Below are positions 49,001 through 60,231 of a DNA stretch of 64,000 bases, one piece after another (the first letter of the stretch is position 1; every line of letters starts with the position of its first letter). The stretch lies in NCBI GenBank assembly GCA_025617375.2, contig JAMYGW020000003.1:1674001-1738000 (forward strand), written 5' to 3'. The notes below the pieces were generated by a model. The model was not told the DNA's origin. It worked only from the letters and a program-made list of their open reading frames with translations, and ran no database searches. This DNA comes from Acarospora socialis (taxonomy: Eukaryota; Ascomycota; Lecanoromycetes; Acarosporales; Acarosporaceae). The position numbers and the translations under genes are program-made.

Positions 49001-51535
49001 ACTTCTATATTGATCTTAAGTTGTTGTCAGAGAACAGACAGAATAAGTTTATGAATTAAGAATGAATAAAAGTTTTTATGAACTATACAGATAAAATCAC
49101 AAAACAATATCTGCTTTAAGTTTCAGATTTTAAGCAGATCATAAAGAGTTATGCTGTAAAGTTTGCTGAGAATGAGAAGAAAAACAGTGTTGATTTTAAA
49201 CTGCAAAAATAAACATTGAACATTCTGTCTGAACAAAAGTCAGTTAAATGATTATAAAAGAATGTAATCATCATAAATTTCACAATATCTACAACTCTGT
49301 CTACTATCTTTGAACAAACTTATAGACTCAGACTCATGAGTTCAGATAACAAAAAAGAATTCAAGTTAACTGCAAACAATTTTGACACATTCTCATCAGA
49401 CATTTATATAATGAATAAATTAATTATCATTAACTTAAACAGATCACAGACAAATGAACAGAGTGAGATTAAATAATTTTTACATATTGAAGTTTCTGTC
49501 AGCAAAGCACTGAATATTTTAACTGAAGAAGTCAAGACATTCTTGTGTGTTGAGATTTCAAAAAGAAAATGAAATAACAACAATAAAGATTTTAATGAGT
49601 TCATGATCAAAATATCACAGATTATGCTGATGTTCACAGCATTCATCATAGATAATGAGAAAGATACTGAGAACATTAAATTTAATATTTTCACATCTAT
49701 CATCTATGCTGAAGTAGTGAGAGACTCAGTCTGAGAAAAGATGTAAAAAAATATTATTTATACAGAATTAATGATTCTGACAGTCAACAGAACATAAAAA
49801 GAGATTGTGTTATCAAAGAATACAAACATAGTGATCAATAAATGAATATTCAAATTCAAGCTGAACACTGATGAATTTCTGAACAAATTTAAAATAAGAG
49901 TTATAACAAAAGATTTTTTACAGATATATAACATTGATTATGAAAACATCTTTACATCTACAGTCAAGTTCAACACTTTTTAAGTCTTTCTTGTCATTGT
50001 TGTTCTTGAGAACTTTAAATGTCATTAAGTAGACATCAACAACATCTTCATGAAATTCTTTCTTAAAAAGATCATTTACATAATAATTTTTTTTAAAGTT
50101 CAAGTTGCATCTGACTGTGCATTACATATACTGTGTAGTCTTTATGATCTGAAGTAAATCACATAAAATTGACATAAGTAATGCATCACTGATCTGCACA
50201 AACTAAATTTTCATTAAAGCAATATCAACTCATGTCTTCTCATTCACAGTGTCAAAAGAATCATGCTGCTTCTCTATGTGAATGATATAATTATAGTCTT
50301 AATAAATTTAACACATGTTCTTTAATTCAAGAAAGCTCTTGTAAAGATGTTCAAAGTTAAAAACTTGAAAGAGACACAGAAAATTCTTGACATATAAGTT
50401 ACACACAATCACAAGAAAAGAACTCTACATCTAAATCAGACTCATTATGTAAACAAGATGTTGAGAAATCTTCATATGTAATTTGATAAGTATAAAATCA
50501 CAACAATTTCACTCAATAAATATAATATTTTTCATCTCATCAATTCAGCTGATCAAAGAATAGATCAAAAACAGTATTAACATGCAATTGAAAGTCTGAT
50601 GTATGCAGTAATTTATACACAATTAAACATCATCTTTGTTTTAAATTAACTAAATCAGTATTTTAGTGATTTCACAGAACATCATGAACATGCACTCAAG
50701 AAACTGCTGCAATATATGAAATTAATCATCAATTTTGACATTGTGTATAGATTTAGTGAAAGTTAAGTTATATTTAAATACTCTGACTTCAACTATGCAT
50801 CAGATAAGCAAGATTAAAAGTTAATTCTGAAACATGTATATATGCTTAAAGACAAATCAGTATCATGAACAAGTCAAAAGCAAAAGTTTGTTATTATTTC
50901 AATCACAGAAACTGAATATATAATCATGTTAATATGTGCAAAGACTGAGATCTGACTTATACAGATGCTGTAAGACATGAATATGAACAAGTATCTTGAA
51001 AACAATTTATATTGTGTAAACATCAAGAAAAATGAAGCTCATCAAGCAATCTTATTTCTTTAGCTCAAGAAAAACAATCAGACTGTCTTGACTCTGATTA
51101 AGAATATATATGTGCATGAGTGATCAAAACACATCAACATTGTTTATCATTATATTCATGATCTGCACAAGCAAAATCAGATTGATGTGAACTTCATGTT
51201 CAGTTAAGACATGATGACTGATGAATTAATTAAGTTTTTATTTAAATGAATCTTTAAGTGCTTTGTTGAACAACTGAGACTTACTGTTAATGAAAGTCAA
51301 TAAATGCAGTATCATCAAGTAAAAGTGTTGAGAAGTGCAGTGTTCTAGCTGCTTTCATAATTTTAGTTGAAACTAACATCAAAAATTACTCATTATTCAT
51401 ATAGTCTGCATGACAGAGTATGTGAATAGACAATCTTTACAATTCACATCAATCACAGTCAAGTCAATGATGTATGTTTCACTAGATAAACAGTTAGTCA
51501 GCAGTATAGCACAAGTATTCTTTTATTTCTCAATA
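46076..51535 (+). mobile_element. Ty1/copia LTR retrotransposon (fossil)
   Basis: 5,460 bp. LTRs of 210 bp at 46,076-46,285 and 51,326-51,535, starting TGTTGAGAAGTG and ending TTTCTCAATA; target duplication GTATG at 46,071-46,075 and 51,536-51,540. Parts on the plus strand: gag-like region (about 46.9-47.6 kb); pre-integrase block at 47,899-48,297 (YVSELKVNLLSEKQMCKMKL, typical of copia); integrase (48.3-49.2); and reverse transcriptase (about 49.9-50.4), including the SLYDLK motif region near 50,150. Integrase before reverse transcriptase identifies Ty1/copia. LTR differences are nearly all transitions. Broken in many places. Confidence 0.88.
46350..46600 (+). repeat. Tandem repeat of about 45 bp in the copia leader
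   Basis: Five to six imperfect units built on AGAACTCAAAGATTGAGCAA or its variant AAGCTTTAAGATTGAGCAAA, just inside the 5' LTR and before gag. Confidence 0.7.
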
Positions 51536-52199
51536 GTATGAACTGTTGTGTTTTTGCTGCATAAAACATACTGTAAAGTTTCTGATGCAGACTCAAATAA
51601 AAGTATAAGTGATCAAATAATATATCTTGTATTGAAGATATTTATATTAGAGATTAAGTCACTATCTTCATAAATGGAGATCTTTCTCTTCAAAGTTTGA
51701 TTTTGTAAATAATAAATAATGAAGTTGTGATTGAATGATCACAAGATAGTCTCTCTGACAAAGTTTCTTGCAGTATAGCTGTACAATACTAACAGATTCA
51801 AAAATCAGAAATAGAGACAGAAATCAGAAAGAAATGCTGAAGCAGAAAATAAATGCTTGAGTTAAAAGTGAATGCTTAAGACAGAAGTGAATGCTAAAGT
51901 CAAAAGTGAATACTGAGTAAGAGCAAGAATTAAAAATTGAATCACTGATAAAGACAAATAAGAAATGAATTGATCTGAACATATTGTTGAGAAGAAATGC
52001 AATGAGAGTTAAATTTGCACAGATTTACTTCACAATTTGCTTTTACAAGTTCAACATGACAAAACTCATCAGCACATCAAAATCACATTTAATATGTTTA
52101 GATCACTCATTTCACTCAAATCTTGAGTTCAACACAAGTAAAAAACCAAGACTTGTGACAGAACACAGAAAGTTGAACTGTTTCTGAAGAGAATGACTG

Positions 52200-54888
52200 A
52201 GTTAAGATGAAGAAATTTAAAAAAAGAAGAAGCTTCACCACCAAAATTGAACAAAGCAGCACAAACTGCTCAACAAACTATTCACTGTAAACTCAGAACT
52301 CTCAAAAGCACTAAACATGAAAAAATGCATGCTGAAGATGCAGAGAATGTTGTTGAGAGAACTTACTTTCAAAGAAAATCATTTAAAAAAACTAGCAGAG
52401 ACCTTAAGCTGTTTAATTACAGACTTTAATGAATGAGTTAAAGAGATAGAAGAGATAATACAATTGATGCAGTATTGAGAGAGTCAGTTGAGCTTCAAAC
52501 TTGAAAATGAAAAGTGAAAGAAGTGAGAATGAAGATCAAGAGCAATCAAACACAAATGAAAGACAAGATAATCAAGATTATGAATAAGCAGAAATCATTG
52601 AAGAGTGAAAAGACAAAACTTCAGAGATTATAAGCAAATGATTAAATTATGTGAAGTAGCTAAGAAACATAAGTTATTTGTTGAACAGTTCACTCTGTTC
52701 ACAGAGTGTTTAGAGAAATTAGAAAACTCAATTGATTGATGATGTTGAAGAGTCAGTAATGTGTGACAGCAAGAAAGAATGAGATTTTGTGATGTCTTCT
52801 ATAATATCAAAAATTTGAGTCATTCATTCAGAAATTTACAGCTACTTGTGTGAGATCTCAGTCTTGCTTTTGATATTGAACTTTAAAACTGTATCTGCAA
52901 CATATTGTTTTCAATTATTGATCTGCAAGAAAGAAATGAGAAAATATAATATATGAATGAACTTAATCAGCTAATTTTCATCTTAAAACCTAAAGAGACA
53001 TCAGCACTCTTTAAAATGTTGAGATCATGAAGAGAACTCTTACATAGAAGAAACAGTGATTCAATGAGCAAAGATATCATCATGATAGACAGCTGATTTG
53101 TGAAGTCTGTCAGCTATGAATTGCATAAGTTTTATCTCAGATGTGTGAAAAAATAAAAAGACTGTTCAGTCTTAATTGAGTCTTCAACAATGATGATGAT
53201 CACAATGTTATAGATTGCTCATCACTACACTATAAACATTCATCTCATACAACTATTTAGCAATGAATACAAGCACCATTAGATGACCTTCATAAAGATA
53301 CTCTTAAGCATTAATCTTTATCAGAGTATTAATTATAGTTACTATCATAACTTTTATCATTAAATAAATATTAATATAAAGAATATGCTTAAGAGAGCTC
53401 AGTACTCAGAGATGCTTTATTATCTACAGTATACTGTCATAAATAAATGAAAAATGTATTGTATAAAGAAAGAACTTGTAAAGAAATGAGAATTCTTAAA
53501 AGAATTTATAAATGACTTGCTAAAAGACAGAGCAAATCATATTCACAATATTTAAATGAAGTGATTGCAGACAAGCAAGAAAGATAAAGAGTTAGATAAG
53601 AAATATCTTCATTACTACAATGAATTTCAGTTTTAAATAGAATCTAAAGTCAATAAAATGAATAAGATTCAGATTATGCTCTTTTACTGTAAACTAAACA
53701 ATTTAGTTTACAAAAAAATTTGTAAACAGTTAAAGCTGTCAGCTATAAAAAAAGATATGATAACTTTTATAAAGAAATTAAGATTTAATCTGTCTCATTA
53801 CAAACTAAAAATCAAATTAAGCTATTAGAAAAGATCTAAGTCTTTTAATAAGATACACAATAAGTTTGTAGCAAAGTTAAAAGAAAAATCTCATAAAAAT
53901 GAATGAAATTAATTTATAAAGTGCTTCAAATACAATAAGATTAATTATTTAGTTAAGAACTGCTGAAGCTTTAAAAAAAATAAAACTTTCACAAACTTCA
54001 TAAACAAAAAAGATGCATAAGATTCACATAAAGTGTATGTAGTCTTTAAAAAAGAAGACACTGTAAATAAGAAGTTAAAGAATGCATCTATAAAGATAAA
54101 TGCTTTTAAAAAAGAAATTTTATGACTTACAGTACATTTTATAAATTCAAAGCTCAGAATGTTGATGAACATCAGAAGTAATATCAATTTTTTGTAACTA
54201 AATTTAGTTATAATTTTAGATTTTATTTTCTTGTTCTCTGTGTGAAACACTGTCAGTGTAAATTAACAGTCTGTAATAATACATGATCTGTATTATGAAG
54301 TGATCTTTATCTGAAATAATGAGAATAAGATTTACAAGCATTACAAATCTCTCACATCTGTGAAAATTAAACTGAACATAATACTTAACATAATCTGATT
54401 AATCTAAAAAGACTCAATAGTTAGCTTTTTTTAAGAAACATTAATTTGAAAAGAGAAAACAGAAAACTTTGCAAAGTCAAAGAACAGTGAGAAACTGAAT
54501 TTCAGAGTTTTTATGAAGAAGTTAAAGATTAAGAACTTAATATAAATATATTAAGTCTTCATAGAAAATGTGAAGAATCAGAACAACATAAATTTAATAA
54601 AAATTCTAAAGTTATATCACAATTTTGTGAAAATGTTCTCAGAATAAAATGTAAACACTCTGTCTTTACATTACAAACAGAATTATGTTATTGATCTGTT
54701 AAATGAAAGAACTTTATTTTTCAGTTTTATTTACAATCTTTATAAAAAGAAACTCACAGAGCTTCAAAGATATCTGAATGAGAATTTAAAAAATGATTTC
54801 ATTTAATTTTCACAATCTTTCATGAAAACACTGATGCTGTTTTTATCTAAAACTGATGACAAACTGCAATTATATGTTAATTATTATG
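52200..54888 (+). mobile_element. Partial Ty3/gypsy copy, family 2-related (fossil)
   Basis: Plus-strand gag to reverse-transcriptase segment. KYLHYYNE and IESKVNKMNKIQIMLFYC near 53,605-53,690 match the reverse-strand gag of the family 2 element almost word for word. RT entry sequence (SFIYNLYKKKLTELQRYL near 54,740) follows. It stops inside the reverse transcriptase where a family 1 LTR begins (54,889). The left limit is uncertain; no matching LTR was found. Heavily broken. Confidence 0.7.
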
Positions 54889-57020
54889 TGTTATGTTCTA
54901 GTACTGAGCTTTCTCAGTAATGAAGAACTAGAGATTTGCTTTGATATAAAGAGTATAAAGAACACTTGAGTTTATATGGTAAATCAGTAGATGATAACTA
55001 TAAAGTAAGTTGAACATGATTGTTTTCATAAGAAAAACAGTTCTATCTATATAAAGTTCTTTCAGAGATCTCTATTCTCTCTACTTCTCAGAGTAGAGAT
55101 TATAGAGAGTGTTATCTCTCTATTTCTTTATTTTCTTGATATTGAGAATATTGAGGGAAGTGAGAACACTAAAAATTCTCATTGTTTTGTTTTAACCTCA
55201 TGTTTCTAAGCATGATCATAACACATGTCTTTTTCTTCAAGATGCTAGTTCACTAATGTCTATTTAAGTGAGAGTATATATCTTATCTTTGTTTCTCAAC
55301 AATGGTCTTCAAAGATCAGAAAAACTGTCTTGCTATTGCAAAGCTCATAATCATTCAGGGTCATTTCTCTTCTGTTGTCTGCAATCTCTGTTTTAATCTT
55401 TCTTTTTCTTGTATCATTATGACAGGTTGTCTCAAGTGCTCTGAATGCACTCATCATGATTGTTCTTGTGTTTCAGCATTTGTGAACACACTAAACTGTA
55501 CTTATGAGAAGTTGCAGTTCAATCTTGAGACTGTGATGAAAGATTGTAAGAGACAAGTCAAAGTCTTGCATCTTCAAACTGAGTTTCTTCAGGCTCTTGA
55601 TGCCTGAACTCTAAGATTATGGAAAATCTTGAAACAAATTAAGTCTCACTCAATAGTCATTGTCAATTGTCTTGCAGTGAAGCTTAATGATGATAATGAT
55701 GAAACAGAGAATGAAAATTCTCAATCATTGTTATAACTTTTCAACTTCATGTCTTCATTCTTCTGAAATTCTATACTATCTCTTTCTCAAAATATTGAAG
55801 TGTTCTTGCACAGTTCTTGAGATTCTTCATAAATTTTCAGATGTTTTTCAAAGTATGATATTCTTTTCATTTTATGAGATAGTGAACTTTCTCACTAATC
55901 ATTCTCTTTCTCAGAATATTCTTAACTTCATATTCTTCATCAGATTCAACAGATGTTTCAGTGATTTAAAGTGATATGAATTGATTGCAATGCTGTAGCA
56001 TGAATGCATAAAATACTCAGTGTATTCACATTTTCTTGAGTAAATTTAACTCATAACTTATCTTCTTGATGTTTCTGACAATCTTGAATGATTTTATGTT
56101 CTTGTTATTCAATTTCTTGCTTATCTATCTGATATAAATGTTATTTGTTTGAAGATACACTTTCTCTTTAATTTAAAAAGACTTTCTGAATATCTTGTTG
56201 TTCATTTACTGTTGAATTCTGTTTTGTAGATCTTTGTGCAGTTTTTTTATCTCAATAATGTTCAGTATTACTTTCTGACTTTGAGATCTATGCACTTACA
56301 GTTCTTGTTATATCTTCAGATTGTATTTATAATTCATGAAGAATGATGTTTTTCTTGTGATTTTGTTTTATACATTGTTATATGCAAACTGTGCTGTCAA
56401 CAACAGTTGTACTCAGTTATTTTGATTCTGATTGACATAATGATGCAAGTATGTTTTTATTGTCTGATTTATTCATTCTGACTGTTTATTCATTTGTGAA
56501 TAATATTCTGTTGACATTTTGTGTTTTATTTCAAGCTTTACTGTGAACATTTCTCAAAACTTATTTGTGAACAGCTTGTCTTTGTTGATGATAAACTTTT
56601 TTGATAGTCTGTAATTGTTAATCAATTCTCACAGTATAATGTATGTCAGTACTGATGCTGTTGCAATTTTCTTGAATGAAATGAACATTGTATACTTTGT
56701 CAATCTATTCACTATAGTCAATATACTGTCAAATTTTATACTTCATGTTGAATTCTTTGATAATGGCAACTTCACTATAAAGTTCATGATGATTAATTTT
56801 CATAATCTGCTCAGCACATCTATTTGTGTCATTTCATCATATTGTTTGTCTCAATTGATCTTGTTTTTTTGACATGAATTGCATCTTGCAATCATCTTGA
56901 TGATTCAATTTCTAAAATTGCTAATATTGAATCTTCTTTGCACAAGATTCTCAGTGTATTTAACTTTTAAATATTCATGAATCTTGTCTGCATGACATTC
57001 TGTGATGAGTTCTTCATCTG
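54889..57020 (-). mobile_element. Partial Ty3/gypsy copy, family 1, copy B (fossil)
   Basis: Reverse-strand counterpart of the 3' third of family 1. A complete-looking LTR of about 335 bp (54,889-55,223; inverted ends TGTTATG...CATAACA) is followed by the 3' non-pol region, integrase C-terminus and integrase core, ending at about 57,020 in the zinc-binding domain. Sequence from 55,690 to 57,000 aligns base by base with the reverse complement of 28,990-30,330. It keeps more GG and CC than copy A, so it is less mutated. No matching 5-bp duplication was seen, so the missing part was probably lost by deletion. Confidence 0.78.
55302..55607 (+). other. Antisense Cys-rich/coiled-coil ORF in Ty3 family 1 copy B
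   Basis: 101-codon open stretch with its own ATG, opposite in strand to pol and placed between integrase and LTR. Contains CLKCSECTHHDCSC (CxxCxxCx4CxC), followed by a helix-forming, charged stretch. It resembles short fungal proteins with a CxxC cluster plus coiled coil (KCSEC..RGRSCV type). It corresponds to the antisense stretch 30,892-31,086 of copy A. Confidence 0.6.
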
Positions 57021-57023
57021 TTA

Positions 57024-57210
57024 ATCAATGTAAATTTTGTAAGTTAGTTAATTATGATATTTAATTTACTAATTCTCTGTCTAGATAATGAGCAGCTTTT
57101 AATGCAAGAGCTAGTTAAGATAAAACAAGCAGCTAGAACACTATACTATAAATGTTAATCTTATGTTAAGAAAAATACAACTTTATAGAGCTATTAATGA
57201 AGTTCATGCT
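57024..57210 (+). repeat. 187-bp direct repeat, copy 1
   Basis: Starts ATCAATGTAAATTTTG and ends GAAGTTCATGCT. Copy 2 begins only 32 bp further on. Unknown family; the ends of the unit are weakly inverted (ATCAATGTAAA / TTTACATTATTGAT just beyond). Confidence 0.75.
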
Positions 57211-57398
57211 TTATGTACTTTACATTATTGATGTTAATTGCAATCAATGTAAACTTTGTGAGTTAGTTAATTATGATATTTAATTTACTAATTTTCTGTC
57301 TAGATAATGAGCAGCTTTTAATGCAAGAGCTAATTAAGATAAAATAAGTAGCTAGAACACTATACTATAAATATTAATTTTATGTTAAGAAAAATATA

Positions 57399-58232
57399 CA
57401 AAGTGAAGAACAAAAATGTTCACTTACTAACTGAATTCTCATCAAATCTCATAGATTTCATTAATGAATATCTGAAGATGCAGTTAATCAAAAATTCTGA
57501 AAATTGAACATGTTATAGATATTTAGTTAGAAAATGCAGATATTAACTTAATTTCTGTTGTATTGCTCTGTTAATATAATAGCTACTCTGTGTTTTCAGT
57601 AAACAGTCAATATCTTACAAATATGTATGTAAAATCATTGATTTTTAGCAAATTTCTCATAAACACTAAAAAAATCAGTATATAAAACCATGTATCACAC
57701 TTCTAACACTTTTATTTCTATAATGAGATATTATTTATATAATTATCTACACAATGTTCAATTTTCTGAATTTTTGGTTAACTGTATCTTCAGATATTCA
57801 TTAATGAAAACTATAAGATTTGATGAGAATGTTATGACCATGTCTAACAGGGCATGGTGCAGACTGCAGACTACAGGCTATGCCAGAAGGTGTATGGTCA
57901 GAACTGCTAGGCAAGCAGTCATGTGACACCTTGTTGAGCACAAGACTTGGCAAAGCATGTCAATAGAGCTCAGGACACTATCAGCACAAGGAGTGCATTG
58001 GTGCACAGGGCATGCCAGGTGTGCAGCTCCTATATAGTAGGATCATTTTTCTTATGGAAACAATTGTGTTCAACTTAGTTATTCAATCACAGCTACTGTT
58101 TACCAAGAAGACCTTTTGAACCTTTATATCAACAAGCCAAAACTCTAGCCCTACATATCCGAGGAAGCTCAGATCAGTTAGGACATAACAGAGAATTTGA
58201 CTAGTGAGTGAACATTTTTGTCCTTCACTTTG
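57399..58232. mobile_element. MITE with long TIRs and TA target site, interrupted by a solo LTR
   Basis: Terminal inverted repeats of about 110 bp. Left end CAAAGTGAAGAACAAAAATG; the right end is its complement with one change (GGAC for GAAC). TA duplication at 57,397-57,398 and 58,233-58,234. Without the LTR insertion it is about 466 bp and non-coding. TA target and TIRs suggest mobilisation by a Tc1/mariner-pogo type transposase; that part is inference. Confidence 0.8.
57830..58190 (+). mobile_element. Solo LTR of Ty3 family 1, lightly mutated
   Basis: 361 bp, TGTTATGACC...GGACATAACA, flanked by GAGAA at 57,825-57,829 and 58,191-58,195. Aligns along its length with the 362-bp LTRs of copy A but keeps many CC and GG; only one CG remains. 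Formed by recombination between the LTRs of a full insertion. It lies inside the right TIR of the MITE, so it is the youngest layer of this stack. Confidence 0.9.
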
Positions 58233-58265
58233 TAACTTTATAGAGCTATTAATGAAGTTCATGCT

Positions 58266-58941
58266 GTTTAATTCACTAAGTAAGTCTATGTAACTATTTA
58301 TATACCAGCTTGCTTAGTTAGCATGCTTAGTAAACATGCTTCAATTATAAAAAGACTGTGTAGATTCATAACATCTTATAATTTTACTTATTACAGAATT
58401 CATTGTAACTGTAAACTTTGTCATTACTATAGACATAAAGTTGTGTAATTAAAATGTTATATTGATCTAATCTGTAAACTTAACATTTTTAAAGAGTTTG
58501 TTAATCAGTAAAGTTGTTTTTTTTTCAGTCACACATATCAACTAGTAAAATTGATTTCTATCTCTACACAACATCTTTGATAGGATTTGACTACAAAGTC
58601 TCATTGAAAACTTAAGATGATCTGTAAAGTAGTCTTACAATATATACACTGATTAGTTAAAGTAACCTAGACCTCTAGGCAGCACTAAGGTACATAAGAC
58701 AAGAGATTCATTGAATCACAAACTCTTCAGTGAAATGCTCTGGGCCAATACTTCAGATCAATTCTGTCACAAAGATTACTATTTTGGGTCGTAGAAAACA
58801 AAGTCATAAGAAAAGGACTGCAGCAATTGCAAAGATACATCCATTGGTCCACACATGCTCATAGATCTTCTCTGAGAGTTCATTTGTGAAGATTAAATCA
58901 TTGACCATAAAGAAACATTCTCTTGTTCCACTTCCTTCACT
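58266..58941. other. Right border of the AT-rich block; oxidoreductase upstream region
   Basis: Composition returns to normal between about 58,560 and 58,760. No gene or repeat recognised. The final 200 bp should contain the promoter of the oxidoreductase gene. Confidence 0.5.
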
Positions 58942-60087
58942 ATGTTGAACCAAGTCTACGGCGTTGACGAGAACACCCGCAAGCTCGTGAAAATCACATC
59001 CCCTATCCCCGAGCCAGGCCCGTCGCAGGCTCTCATCCAGATCAAATGGGCCAGCCTCAACTTGCAGGACCTGCTCATCAAATCCCACAACCCCATGTAC
59101 CCAGGGAAGCACAAACAACATCTCATCCCCTGCTGCGACGGGTCCGGGACCATCGTCGAGGCGGGCCCAAACTCGGCCTTCACTGCCGGTGACCACATCA
59201 TCATCCAACCCCACACCTGGTACACCAGGGACCCGTAGACTTCAAGGTGGAAGGAGTTCTGGGCGCGGGCATGGTCGACGGCACGCTGCGGCAGTACATG
59301 GTCATCAATGACAAATCGATGCACCATCTGCCTGAAGGAGTGTCGACTCTGAGTGCTGCCGCGGCCATGTGTGCGGGCGGCACAGCGTATCAAGCGTTCT
59401 TTGAAGGGCCGGAGAAGAGCCGTGCAAAGCCTGGGAGGACCATCCTCACACAGGGAACAGGTGGAATCAGCACCTTTGCGATTCAGGCATGTCCTTGATC
59501 CTCCCCAAAGCTTGTGAGATGCGACCATCCTCACGCAAACTCCCAGCTCGCAGTCGCCGCTGGTGCAACTGTCATCGCAACCTCCTCCTCTGACTCCAAG
59601 CTAGACGTTGCCAAGCAACTCGGCGCCACGCATACGGTCAACTATCGCACGCACCCAAACTGGGAGGAGAGGGTCCTCGAGCTCACCGGTGACAAAGGCG
59701 TCGATATCGCCCTGGACGTAGGGGGCACAGGTATGATCGTCAAGTCCCTGGCGGCGACGAAGGTGGGTGAATGGGTGATGGTGGCTGGCTTTTTGAGCCA
59801 GGGCGATACGGCCAACATGTTGCCGGCGACTGTACTCGGGGCAAAGACCAGTATTGGCCCTTCTCTTGCCTTAGTACAGACAGAACTATGCTGACGGTGT
59901 TATAGTTTGGGGTGATTTTGGTTCTGCGAGTGCTTCGGTGATTGAATCGATGCTCCAATTCATGGACAAGCACAAGATCGACCCCTACATCGGCCAGGAG
60001 TTTGCGTTCCACGAAGCGGAAAAGACTTTTGAGTCCTATGAAAAGCAGAACTTTGTCGGCAAGGTGGTGATCCGTACTACTGTTTAA
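58942..60087 (+). CDS. MDR-family oxidoreductase (quinone-reductase type), frameshifted
   Basis: NAD(P)H-dependent zinc-free medium-chain reductase-like protein; substrate unknown. Exons: 58942-59486, 59547-59851 and 59906-60087. Seen: GroES-like N-terminal fold (LNLQDLLIKSHNPMYPG, then IPCCDGSGTIVEAG), nucleotide-binding motif ILTQGTGGISTFAIQ (joined over intron 1 to LAVAAGATVIAT), GVDIALDVGG, and C-terminal FVGKVVI. Intron 1 (59,487-59,546) has a GC donor (CAG|GCATGT) and CAG acceptor. Intron 2 (59,852-59,905) is ordinary. Odd: the frame shifts once near 59,225, between HTWYTR and GPVDFKVEGV, with no intron to explain it. One missing G would account for it. The gene is either a recent pseudogene or carries a sequence error. 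Confidence 0.75.
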
Positions 60088-60231
60088 GTCCCTGGGAAAT
60101 GTGATCATTATTGACCGGGTTTAGAAGGAGTGAGGTTGTGAGGCTTTTACTGAGAAGGGAGAGTCATCATGTAGTCTAAGTTGTAGCTAGAATCCAATAT
60201 TTTTGTGCTTCGAACTTCTAACATTCTGTAC

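Larger units (their letters stand above)
57243..58265 (+). repeat. 187-bp direct repeat, copy 2, split by a MITE
   Basis: 57,243-57,396 plus 58,235-58,265 match copy 1 end to end; the MITE sits between them at a TA site. Confidence 0.75.
22950..58650. other. AT-rich, hypermutated (RIP-like) repeat block
   Basis: About 35.7 kb of nested mobile-element fossils with no intact host gene. CC, GG and CG are nearly missing, while CA, CT, TG, AG and GC remain frequent. Open stretches here encode almost no Gly, Pro or Trp. Differences between paired LTRs are nearly all transitions, as expected of C-to-T hypermutation acting on both strands. Composition changes sharply at both ends. Short less-mutated patches (for example 43,021-43,064, 55,140-55,620 and 57,830-58,190) stand out by keeping GG and CC. 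Confidence 0.9.

Noticed and set aside
54889-55223. Complete copy B with its own target duplication
   Set aside because: Flanking bases TTATG and CATGT do not match and the other end is missing, so it is treated as partial.
22950-58650. Mitochondrial or bacterial origin of the AT-rich block
   Set aside because: Nested nuclear-type LTR retroelements with target duplications and matched LTRs explain it.
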